Below are positions 11,692-22,505 of a stretch of DNA of 64,000 nt, in pieces. The position numbers and the translations under genes are program-made. The stretch is taken from NCBI GenBank assembly GCA_918026815.1, contig CAKJVC010000201.1, forward strand, positions 295,120 to 359,119, in the 5' to 3' direction. Origin of the DNA: Chalara sp. BL73 (lineage: Eukaryota > Ascomycota > Leotiomycetes > Helotiales). The notes beneath the pieces are model-generated. The model ran no database searches and was not told the origin of the DNA. It saw only the letters and a program-made list of their open reading frames with translations. Position 1 is the first letter of the stretch. Each line of letters starts with the position of its first letter.

Positions 11692-13656
11692 ATGAAAGTC
11701 CCACATTGCGAGATGCTTTCTGCTTTCTGCACTTTATCACTTGTGGCCTTCATGATGGCGAACATCATAGACAACCTTTTTGTGCTGCCAGAGAAGAAAT
11801 CGTTTCTCTGGGTTGCTGCTCCCATTGCATTGTTGTTACTATGGAGAGTCTACAGATTCTCGGTTGTCCCAGCTCTCTTTCCAGATGAACCTAAAGAACT
11901 GCCATACTGGGTTCCTTGTAGGTTGAAGGTTGAATTTGAATTCTCTATATATTTGATCCCATGCTAATAAGTTGTGTCTCCTAGTTCTCGGTAGGATGCA
12001 TAGGCTTTTCATTTCCTCATGGCAGGACGCCGTATCTAGGCAATAAATACTGATGTGTGAGGTCAGGTCATGCAGTGGGGTTTTTCTTGAACTCAAACGA
12101 CATATTGGAGCGGGCAAGGTATATAACTACAACTATAATGACGTTTGAATGGCGTGTTGGTGGCTTTACTAAAAGGTGGTAGGGTCTACTTTAGGAACAG
12201 TAAAGAGGTTTATGCCATCACATTAGCAGGCGAGAGTGTAGTGATTGTCACTGCGCCTTGTGATGTAGGAGACATTTACAAAAATACCTCAACCATATCA
12301 TGGCATAAATTTGTGAAGGAAATATACACGTGGATGGGTCTCTCAACCCAGAGTATTTCGAATATGTGGGAGGCGACTTTAAGGAAACAAGGCGCTGCTA
12401 GTTCGCGCGCAATCAAGGCTCCTCATGAGATGATCGAGGAATACCACCGCCAGCAGCTCCACCCTGGAGACAAGTTCCAGGCGTTGATCGAAGAACGGAT
12501 CATCCCAAACTTAACAAGAAAGCTAAGTTGGGATGGAATTAAGAGTCACCCAGCTTGCAGAAGCAGTACCGCCAACTCAATTACCTTTTCTCTTTGGGAC
12601 TGGTGCAATGAGGTATTGATCAACGGTACAACAAGTGCATACTACGGGAAGAAGATATTTGAGATCAGCCCAGATCTGCTCAAGGCCAACAAGGTTTGGG
12701 AGCGTTCAAGCTGGAAATATATGTATAAGCTACCTCGGTTCCTTGCTAAAGACATGTTCTCTGCAAAAGCTGAGATTGTGACGACACTGCGTAAATACTT
12801 CGAATCACCCAAAGAAGAGCGAGCCGATGCTCTCTATTTTGTCACTGCTATTGAAGACGAACTTCGAGCATGTAACCTTAGCAACGATGAGATTGCAAAG
12901 ATTAATATGATGCATCATTGGGCGTAAGTTTGCGTTACTACTGAGGTATAATCACCTTTATACTGACATTGGGAAAGTATCACGGGAAATGTCTACAAAG
13001 TTACATTCTGGACTGTTACATATCTGATCCACAACCCTGCTCTACTGGATTTGATCCGCGAGGAAGTCAAACCCGCACTCGATGGTGATAGCCTCGATCT
13101 TAAGTACTTGACCGAAAAGTGTCCTAGACTCGAAGCGTTATTTAACGAAGTTCTGCGTATCAATCTTGCGAGCGCCCTTGGACGCCAAGTGGTGAGCCCA
13201 ACCGTGATCGGAGAAAGAGTCCTTCATAAAGGAACCAGGATAATAGTATGATCCAATCAAACTCTTCAAGCATTTATTGTCAGCTTATAATTTCCTCAGG
13301 TTCCATATCGGCAACTACATCTTGCCCCGGACATATGGGGCCCTAATCCATCGAACTTTGACCCTGAAAGATTTCTTAAAGATAAAAGCTTAGCTCGTCA
13401 CCCCAGCTTCCGTCCTTTTGGCGGCGGGAGTACCCTCTGTCCAGGTCGTTATTTAGCACGTAGGACCGTGTTCACTATTGTTGCCCTTTTGGGGAAATTC
13501 GATGTCAGCCTTGAAACTGGTTCCTCTGTAAAGACAAATAATAAGGCGCAGAGTTTCCCACGTATTGATGATACCAAGCCAGGATTGGGGGCTTTGGCGC
13601 CTGTTGAGGGTGATGATGTGATTCTGGTCCTAAAACGAAATGTAGGCACAACATAG
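11692..13656 (+). CDS. Cytochrome P450 monooxygenase 2
   Basis: Heme monooxygenase with an N-terminal anchor (hydrophobic residues about 8-25 and 40-60), so ER-bound. I reconstruct six exons: 11692-11917, 11985-11990, 12067-12118, 12183-12923, 12978-13245 and 13300-13656, giving 549 residues in phase. Exon 2 is only six bases. It supplies the Phe-Leu of the family motif P-Y-W-V-P-F-L-G-H just after the anchor, and its upstream intron has a good GCTAAT branch site. Conserved parts are an ExxR region (EALFNEVLR), the PERF-type motif FDPERFL, and the heme loop FRPFGGGSTLCPGR. The I helix (ITGNVYKVTFWT) is atypical. Resembles the CYP7/8-like fungal P450 group. An earlier in-frame start cannot be excluded. 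Likely tailoring enzyme; substrate unknown. Confidence 0.88.
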
Positions 13657-14267
13657 TTATGTAAAGACACGTTTAGAAGGGTTACTTGTATTTTTTCTCG
13701 TACTGGCCCACAAGTGAGTATATTCAAGACAGTTCAGTATCACCATGCTAGCTTGTACACTAGTCATACTTAATCAAGTTCAAAATGAGGTGCCTTTCCG
13801 GTCAAAGCGTAGGATTCTACCGCAAATTTGGGCTTGCATGCGGAGTATTCGCCTAATTTAAAAATAGAAATGAGATGCTTTATATTTCGTAATCTATGCT
13901 GGGGAATAGCCACACTCTTCAGAGGCTGTTCAAGTGAGCCGTCCCGCGTCTTACGTGTATCTTTATTGGTTGCGGCTTGAGATGTTGCAGGATTCCGTAC
14001 CAGCAGTGCTACCCTAATCACGCCTTACCCACGTGCATGTAGCGTGGCAGAACTGCGAGTATTGTCTCGGGTTAGCCAGTTGCAAACTTCCGAAAGATCT
14101 CGAGTCCCTCCTACCTTCCTATCCTAGCACCGCGTGCCAATGGCAGCGGTGTACAAGTTGACCGCATTTCTCTCCTCTAGTCTCTGGTAAGCCTCAGGTC
14201 TGATTGACTATCCTCGAACTTCTTCAACTTCTCTTCTTACGATTTCTTTCCCACAGCCACTGCAGGT
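13657..14267. other. Intergenic, promoter of FAD oxidase 2
   Basis: Holds the P450 2 3' region and the upstream region of FAD oxidase 2. The bases just before 14268 are pyrimidine-rich (CTTCTTCAACTTCTCTTC and similar), which is common just before fungal start codons. The minus-strand frame 13770-14021 has no recognisable domain. Confidence 0.45.
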
Positions 14268-15890
14268 ATGGCTTTTCTTCTTCAAGGTTTTGCTGGACCG
14301 GTGGTGCTTTCCTTCCTAGTCTTTGCAACCTCAATCGCACAAACCACCAAGATCACGGACATCACCAACGGTACTGATGTCAGCGACCTCATAGCAAATA
14401 CCTTTGCATCCCAATGCTCAATTCTCTCGTTGGCCCTCCCAAGGAAAGTTGCCTTTCCAAACGACGCGAAATACACAGCGTCTCTGGGCTCGTACTACTC
14501 TGCCCAAGAACAATTAACCAAGCCAGCATGCATAGTTATCCCAACCTCGGCCAATGATGTTTCCTCTGCCATCAAGGCACTTGCGGCATTATATGCTGCA
14601 TCACCATCACGTACGACCTTTGCCATTCGCTCTGGCGGTCATGCTCCATTTGCAGGTGCGGCGAATATTGCCGGCGGCGTAACCATTGATTTGAGTAATC
14701 TAAACACGATCAAGTTTCTTAACCCGGGAAGTAAAACAGTTTTGAGTGCCGGCAGTGGTGCTCGTTGGGGCAGTGTCTACGAATTTTTGAACCCTCTCAA
14801 GTTGACTATCAGCGGTGGTCGCGGTGCCAATATTGGGGTTGGTGGTTTCATTCTAGGTGGTGGCATTTCATTCTTCTCTCCACGTCTCGGATGGGCAGCC
14901 GATCAAGTCGTTGGCTTTGAGATTGTGCTTGCCAATGGAAAAATCGTCTACGCCCAAGCTACAGGCCATAATGCCGATCTGTTCATTGCACTCAAAGGCG
15001 GTTCCAACAACCTCGGCGTTATTACGCGCTTTGATCTCAAGGCTTTCAGTCAAGGAGACCTATGGGGCGGTTTTATTGTGTATCCCATCACCGAGATCAG
15101 CAAACTACTCGCAGCTTTCTCAAACTTCATGACTCCTACACATTCAGACCCATATGCTGACATGATTCTCGCGGTCGGTTACACAAGTGCTGGTATTAAC
15201 ACCGTCAACTTGGGTTTGCAATACACTAAGCCGGTTGTGAATCCGCCTGTCTTCCAGCCCTTCGTGAACGCCTCTGCAGCTGTCTTTAGCTCATTGAGAG
15301 TTGCAGACATCTCGAACATAACCGCAGAGATAGACACCAACAACCCCCCCGGATTCCGGTAAGCATTTTCCTTCTTCTAACATCCTAAGGGCATTCAATA
15401 ATCATTACTAATACACCTCTTCCGCAGCCAACTCTACATGTCCATATCCTTCGCTCACAGCCGTAGTATCTACGCCAAAATATACACCCTTTTCACAGTC
15501 TCAACCTCCCAAGTCGCCTCAGTACCTGGCATAAACTATTTCCTAATCTACCATCCCTCACCCGCACTGACAGGCCAAAACATCCTCGGCCTCAACCCTG
15601 CCGATAAAAGCCTCGTTATCCTGCAACTATCCATCTCCTATACAAACGCTTCGGATGACAGCAAAGTCGCCAACGCCGCCAAATTCTTCTTCGCCAGCGT
15701 CAAAACTCTATCCCGCCAACTGGGAGTTAGCAGGAGTTTTATCTACCTGAACTACGCGGCACCCTTTCAAGACCCGATTTCGGGGTACGGGGCTACGAAC
15801 AAGGCAAAGTTACAGGCGGCGAGTAAGAAATATGATCCTGTAGGCCTGTTCCAGAAGGCCGTTCCTGGGGGTTTTAAATTGTTTCCTTGA
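14268..15890 (+). CDS. FAD-binding PCMH/BBE-like oxidase 2, secreted
   Basis: Covalent flavin oxidase, a paralogue of the oxidase at 1372-2972. Shared blocks include VGFEIVLANG versus VNMEVVLSSG, LKGGSNNLGVITRFDLK, YTKPVVNPP and KKYDPVGLFQKAVPG. Two exons, 14268-15358 and 15428-15890, give 517 residues. A signal peptide covers residues 1 to about 24. The FAD histidine is His125 in IRSGGHAPF. The pyrophosphate loop GGRGANIGVGGFILGGG has no cysteine. The C-terminal YLNYAAPFQDP and YDPVGLFQK are the BBE end. The intron position differs from the paralogue, whose intron splits the GGG loop. The N-terminal signal suggests secretion or vesicle location, where late oxidation or ring formation could occur. 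Substrate unknown. Confidence 0.92.
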
Positions 15891-17159
15891 GCTTGCGGGA
15901 GGAAGTTATCGATGCAAGGAAGCTGAGCTCCGGCTTCGCCTTTGATAGTTTTAGGAGATTTTAATTAATTTGAAAATATCTAATTTTATAAACGAAATTA
16001 GTAGTATGTTTAAAATGTAAAGGGTTTCATTTTTACAAATTAAAAAAAAAAGGGATGTTGTAATAAAGCAAAAAACAATCTGCTAAGTTATTAGCCGACT
16101 TTGCTAACTTAAATCAAAGTTTACTAAATGTGAAATCGGTGCACAATATAACAAACGTTGAATAATTATTTGATTTCAAGGTAAATATAAATTCGAAAAT
16201 AGCAAATTGATTAAAAAAAACATCTTGGCATATGCGCAATAAACCCCCAATGGAGTTATAGTACCATAGATATCTAGAAGAGTCAGTATCTTGGATGTTG
16301 CTGAGACGGTGGACTTTTCAGTGTAAGAATATTCACTCTTTGGCTCTGCATACTGAATAACGCGTCATTAAAGTAGATGGACTTATGACTAACTTGTCCC
16401 AGCATTAGGTGACTGAACGCAAGTTGGTCAAGCAGCTAACTCCGCGCCTAAGTCGTACTGAATAGCGAGGTCATTTCAAAAGCACAACAAACATGATTCC
16501 AGGCTCACAAATCCCGTGGTGTACAGCTTAGAGGCTTGGAAAGGAGTTGTATAGCTCTTAGCTTTCCTCTATCCGAAAGGTATTCTAGCATACATCTAGA
16601 TGTCCCAGCTGAAGTCCCTCATACATACTCACAGAGCAGACTATGCTTTTGAGCGCACTAAACAATGTTTCAAACTGCTGACTTCGTGCTTTAGTATCTT
16701 ACTCTCGGGTCTGTGAGGATCGATTTCTCGATTTCATGTAGAATGTCTATATGGAGTTCCCGTAAGTTCGACGAGTGCGTTTCTACGAGATTGGAACCCA
16801 GAAGTATACCTTGCCAGCATTCAGGAGATAGGAAGAGCTAGCCTGCCATAGTTTAGACCTGGAATAATGCTGAGCGGTCGCTCTTCACATATGCTTATAT
16901 TCATATCTTAAACCCATTCTACGAGCAGGCTCTACCATACTTCGCTTGGTGTGACTTAAGGATGGGTCATAGCGCTGATGTGGGACGTGAAATATCTGGC
17001 TACTTTATAATATTTGAAAGCACTAAACTGAGAAACAAGGATACCTATTATCTGTTAATATGCGGCATGGAGAGAGGTGCCATGGTCTATAGAGTATGAA
17101 GCTAATACAGTGCTATTGAGAGCGATACTTATGGCCATTTCAAGTGTAGCTGGTCCCCA
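15891..17159. other. AT-rich intergenic region
   Basis: About 1.3 kb between convergent FAD oxidase 2 and the MFS gene. The part at about 15960-16230 is very AT-rich with short A and T runs. No protein domain or terminal repeat is visible. It may be a degraded repeat, but nothing proves that. Confidence 0.45.
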
Positions 17160-18743
17160 TCACACGCTAGTTAGAGCGCCTAAATCTCTTTGCTGGACTA
17201 TGACGGCCTCTCTCATGAATGGACTGCGAGCTCTGATCTCTTTGCCCCATTTGATGACCAAGAAGGGAGTAGCAACGAGCATTAAAGACACGGATCCGAG
17301 AAGTGTGCTAGCCCAGTGAAACCCGAGGTTGGCGTACATGGCTGATGCAGCAAGAGGAAGAAAAGCAATGGATGCATTCTCGACCAAGCCAACAGCCGCA
17401 AGAGCGCTCGCCGCGTACTTGCTGTATGCATCGATGAGATAATTTGCAATGCTAATCACTACGGCAGTAGTTCCAAACCCCACCATAGTCAAGCCGACGG
17501 TGATTACCACCCAATGTATGTTGGGGTTAGCCGCCCATCCATATACAAACATTCCGCCAGTAACGCCAAAGAGCCCTCCAATGATCGCTGCATACAGCCT
17601 AGCCTCAGGGATAGGCGTACCTGGAACTTCGGTATTTCGAGCAGCAGAAGCATCGTACCAGTGATTGGTGGACAGGCAAAGCCCTGTGCCAAGGATTTCC
17701 CCAATAACAATGGCAACTTGGACGTATCCCGCCTGGACAGCATCCCAACCGTAGAGCTCTCCATATACTTGTCCAACAGAATGAGTGAATAAGTAAATCG
17801 TTCCAAGACTAAAGGCAGCCCAAAGAGTAGCAACAAAAACTACCGATTCTGTAAACAACATGTAGAGAGGTCGCTGCAGACTCTTGCTGATGACCCGGTA
17901 CAATGGTGTAGGATCAGACTCTTCCGCTGTATATGCCTTCTTTCCCTCACAGCGCATTTGTTTGGCCTTGGCTCGCAGGATAGCCGAGCCACGGGTCTCA
18001 GGAAGGCCAATGAAAAAGATGGGGAAAAAGGCGGCTGTCATGATTAATTCAATATGACCAATCCAGCGCCAAGAATGGAATTGAAGTATTGAGGCACCAA
18101 TCACTGGCCCAAGGCTTGTCGCGCCAAGATATACCATAACATAAAGACATACTGGTATACTCCTAGCTCGATCTCCTTGGAAAACATTTGATGTAATGCT
18201 AGCGACGGCATCGCTCATGAGCGGGACACAGCCGCCTGTAAAGAACCGAACCACGACTAGCGTTGCAAAGTTTTGAGCCAGACCGATTGGAATGAGAAGG
18301 CAGATGAAGCAAAAATAGGTGCCGAGAACCGCGGGTCGAACTCCTAAGTCCTCCATGGCAGGGAACAAGATAAGCGGGAACAACGCGGCCCCTACTCCCC
18401 AGGACGTGGTTGTCCAATAGGAATGAGGAAAGATCGCATCGGAGATGCCGAATTCCTCAGTAATGGCCTTGTGGGCAACCGAGAGGATAGTCCCGTTCAT
18501 AGAGCAGATGAAACTTGCAAGAAGACCAAGTCCGACTGCCCACCATTTCTTCCGTAGAGGCCAATTGAATGGATCTCGTGGGTCGTCTGGTCCATCCCAA
18601 GTGACAATCATAATGTCTGGGTCATGGCGTGGCCCTGTGTTGCACGATTAGTCAAAGCTAATTAAGAGCTCGCACGCGTTTGTAGACCAACCTTCAGCAG
18701 GAGAGTGTGGAGCAGACTGTTCAGTTATTTTGGGCTTCTCCAT
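17160..18743 (-). CDS. MFS multidrug-type exporter (DHA1-like)
   Basis: Proton-coupled efflux pump of the plasma membrane, probably exporting the cluster product. Exon 1 (18743-18692) encodes MEKPKITEQSAPHSPAEG. A 57-nt intron follows, then exon 2 (18634-17160); total 508 residues. The family entry motif DPxNWPLRKKWW precedes the first helix, about 12 membrane segments follow, and the loop after helix 2 carries the motif-A-like stretch MEDLGVRPAVLGTYF. The PETRGS stretch after helix 6 is typical of fungal DHA1 drug:H+ antiporters. The short first exon is easily missed; a start at 18611 would omit 25 residues. It is head-to-head with the Fungal_trans_2 regulator at 19388, so the two may share control. 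Confidence 0.92.
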
Positions 18744-19387
18744 TATAGTATGCAAGTTTCCAAAGTCATCTGTAGAGACGTATATTGTCACTGCATTCTC
18801 TGAACATGAACTTTATAGGCGTGGCACACCGGTGGCCATTGCGAAGCTTATCTAGGGAGGAGAGGAGGTGATGGAAAAGAAGTATAAAAGCAGACGATAG
18901 CGATACAAGTAACATGCTCGCTCCATGAATGGATGGTGGAGACGAGGGAATAATTCAGCATTTAGACTGAGGATTAAAATTGGCCTGGCATACAAGGAGC
19001 TCACTTGAATATTCCACACAATGTTACCCCGTGTACTGAAAGTGGTGCGGTAGAAGTGGGGACGACTAAAGAGGCAATGGAACCGATTAGGTAGTCAGCC
19101 GAAAGTAGTAACTGTACTGCCAAGGCTCGCTAATGCTAGGGGGAAACTTTAAGCCGAGGGGATCACCAGCGGCGGGATACGGTCACACACCTCCACACTT
19201 TCTTCCACCCTGCATTGCCTCGATACGCACATTATAATCCATCAGGCAATACCTAATCAAGTATCTTAAGGAATGACTGAAATGCAGCTGCCTACAATAC
19301 GTCGCATTTTCTACAGCAGATTTCTAATCTAAGACACTGACCGATAGAGCAAGTCCTACCTGGGAAAGGCACCTTGGTATCTCAGGA
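18744..19387. other. Divergent promoter region, MFS/regulator 1
   Basis: About 0.64 kb between head-to-head genes. I searched it for an upstream zinc-cluster exon of regulator 1 and found none. A TATAAAA-like stretch lies near 18882 on the plus strand. Confidence 0.45.
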
Positions 19388-21330
19388 ATGCCTAGAACGC
19401 AGTTATCCTGGCAGCCGGGATTTTCTCTGTCCAGGAAGCCCATAAGGAAGCCGTTAGCGCGCAGGACCAAACGGGGAGCATCATCCTCTGGAAAAGCAGA
19501 CGGCTCAAAACAATTTGAGTTCATCACGGAGGTCCCCGCCTCCTTAAGCTGGTGCGAGCCGCAACATTCTCCATCCGCTACTCCCACGCATTCAAGAACG
19601 GCCATTGGGCCTGTCGCTGACTTTGAGGCAAGGGCAAGCTCGGGCCCCAATAATGGTTGGCCAGAGTCAGACAATCATGGATGTAATTCCCTAATTGAAA
19701 ATGGCGAAGAAACTGAATCTTGCGTTGACACACCACTCTGGGCCCCCGATGATAGATCACTGATTGGGAGCGGTAAATTAGCTGGCCCCGCGACTGGGCT
19801 TCACGATGACGGGTATACGTCCTTGCGTTCATCCGGAAATGCAACCGACAGGCAACATCAGCCGTATGAGGGGAGCGACATTGGCCTCGCTGCCTCCAAT
19901 CCACGGTCGAGTCAAGCGGCTGCTATAGAGCCAAGTTCCTCGGCAGTTTTGGACCTACGTAATATTTCATACTCTCCTCCTGTCTCTATACCACCGAGTA
20001 TACTGTACGGTAGTCTTTCTGAACGGTTTAGACATATCCTCGATAGATGTATGTTTATTCACACATTTCTTCCGCCTTACCATTGCCTACTGATCAACCT
20101 TAGATAATAAGGAGTTTTGCAAGATCCCGTTGACATCCGACTTACAGATAAATCCATTTCAATATCGCACAAACCTCGATCCAGAACCTATCTTTTTGAC
20201 CCACGCCGTAATGGCTTTAGCTGGTCATCACGTCGAGAGTACATCAACCCAAAATCACCGCCACGCCGCACTTCAGCTACTCCGCGAAAACCTTATATCG
20301 CACAAAAATTTGAGAGATGGTTATCCCATGCTTGACACAATTATTATATTATTTTCATTAGATGTTAGTCACACATTGTTGTGCCTAAGACATATTCCAG
20401 GCTAACATTTGGTACCAGGAAACCCAATCCGCCTTTGGAAACTGGAGCACACATCTCACCGGGGCCTATGGCCTCCTCGAAGCTTGTGGTGGTATCAAAA
20501 CGTGGGCCAAGTCTGCTAGGGCAGAGGCTCAGGTAGGAATGCTCACATGGTACATGAATACCACATACTGATTGTGTCTGGCTTCCAGCTAACTCCCTAG
20601 GTGGGATGCAATAACCAGTCTCGTATCTCGGGAAGATTGTGTGTTCCCTTACGCGTATTTCGACGCCGTACTATCGAAACAAGATAGTCATGAGTGGGAT
20701 TTTTACGGACTATGCGGGTGCCCACTAAGTCTCGTGAAAATAGTCATGCAATTGGCGCGCATAAGTGCAGAAAAACGAAAATCGTCTTCGATGCAATACG
20801 TCACATTCGATACTGCTGTGATCTCGGAGCTTGAGCGGTCACTCGAGTCCTGGCGTCATTCCCCCACAACAGAGTTTCGAAGCGAGGAGTGCATGCAAAA
20901 GGATCAAGATCGCATGCACTGCTCTGAGGCATGGAGAAATGGGCTACTTGTTTACATATACAGGGTGTTTTATTGGGAGCCTGGAAGCAATATCCCAATG
21001 CGCATTTTGTGCCGCGCGAGGGCTATCCTAGATCACGTCCTTGCGTGTCGTGACGAAAGCATGGTGTCCAGGCAAGCTTTGCTGCCCCTTTTCTTCGCAG
21101 GGTGCGAATTGAGAGATCGATCCTCGCGTAAGACGATTTTAAAGTTCTGCACTGTTTGGAATGAGAGGACTAGATATAATGTGTTCAGCAGCGCCATACC
21201 ACTGCTGGAAGATGTATGGGCTGAGCAAGAGACGAAAGGTTTCGAGTACGTGTGGTGGGGTCAAATAGTGGATAAAAAGCACTCGTCCAAGTCTTGTTAT
21301 CCTTTGCAAATGCGGCTGTGCTTTGGCTGA
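19388..21330 (+). CDS. Fungal_trans_2 regulator without a visible zinc cluster
   Basis: Fungal-specific transcription factor domain protein. I reconstruct four exons: 19388-20048, 20104-20363, 20419-20549 and 20601-21330, giving 593 residues in phase. Residues 1-190 are low-complexity, with a basic patch RKPIRKPLARRTKRG. From about residue 215 the Fungal_trans_2 pattern begins: LTSDLQINPFQYRT, EPIFLTHAVMALAGHH, FGNWSTHLTGAYGLLEACGG and TWWDAITSLVSREDCVFPYAYF. Family members normally begin with a CxxCxxxxxxC zinc cluster; none is visible in this frame or in the roughly 0.6 kb upstream. The protein may be a truncated activator, a partner without DNA-binding ability, or a gene whose first exon lies further off. 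It is divergent from the MFS exporter. Confidence 0.78.
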
Positions 21331-22505
21331 CCAAATATCATATTTGGCCTGCAAATCGAAGGGAACTCGTTTCTGCTTTCCCCTAACAATGCGAGACCAA
21401 ATGGATAGCTCTTCAGGATTTGAGCGGACAAAAGAGGCCACCGGCAGGTGTCCCGAAACGGGGGCTTTGAATTCTTCTCCAAATAATATCCTTCCATCTA
21501 TATAGACCTATATCGAGCAGAGCAGAGAAACCCTCAATACTAAAAACACCTTCTCTAACAGCTCCAACTCTAAAGGCTCTTATTTTCTCAGGGGATGTCC
21601 TTTCAGTAATAGGCGTAGCTTGGGTAGGAATAAGCTGGTTATTGTTAGTACTATTAAAGCATGCTGCAGCCTATTAATATCAAATATTATGTCCCCAGCC
21701 AAACAAAGCAGCGTGGTCTGGTGGACTAAACGAGGACGTAAGTCCCTTACTTGAATGACATTGCGGGCCAACCTATCTCTTTGACACTCAAGATGGATCA
21801 ATTATACGAATAGGACCGTAACGGAACTCACGTACCTATGTATTAATAACCCAGCCACGAGGCTATTTGCGAAGATACCAAAGGCCGAGCGTGGCCTGTG
21901 GAACGGAAAGGTGGGCGCCGCTGCTCAAACGAAGATATAACCGTTAGAAGGCATCCATGTAGTAGCCACGTTCGAAGGGGTCAAAAGGATGGCTTGTGCT
22001 CTTATTTTTTTTTTCCTGCTCTTGTTAAGAAAGTATGTCACTTGGTTAGCCTTACATCATTTATTAACCCCTTACTTGCTTGCTTAACCAACTGCCGTCA
22101 ACAATCGCAACAAGCAACCTTATCTCAATATTTGTAGAGCAAGTACTAGATTACTGCCAATCAGCAGACAATTAGTCCTCGCTTTTGTGTGATATGTGGT
22201 CAGCTTGTAAAGTTATTTACCGCCTCAATCAAGCTACTTTGGCCAATTGACTACAACTTTTAGAAGGCTTCATTCCTGTTTTTGCATTTTGTCTACGGCA
22301 ATGTGGAACTGTTCTGTGGGGCGGGGGGCATACTTGGTATCCTCTAGTTTTGCTTTTCATGGGTGACGCTTTAAGTATGGGTAGCCGTCTTGAGCTTTTA
22401 AGAGAAGTTCCCATTACATTTTTAGTCTGCCAGATATTTTTGGCCACATTTAATTTCAAATAATTCAATAATTCTCTTCTACAAAAAGACTTTATACACA
22501 GGCGA
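21331..22505. other. Intergenic region between regulator 1 and NRPS
   Basis: Convergent 3' region of regulator 1 and the NRPS. Several frames of 60-100 residues (21580-21801, 21898-22137, 22229-22531) show no domain. The AT-rich piece around 21560-21700 could be a decayed repeat, but I see no open reading frame of a transposase, no terminal inverted repeat and no target duplication. Confidence 0.45.

Noticed and set aside
21500..21830. Possible transposon remnant in AT-rich DNA
   Set aside because: No transposase or reverse-transcriptase motif and no terminal repeats visible.
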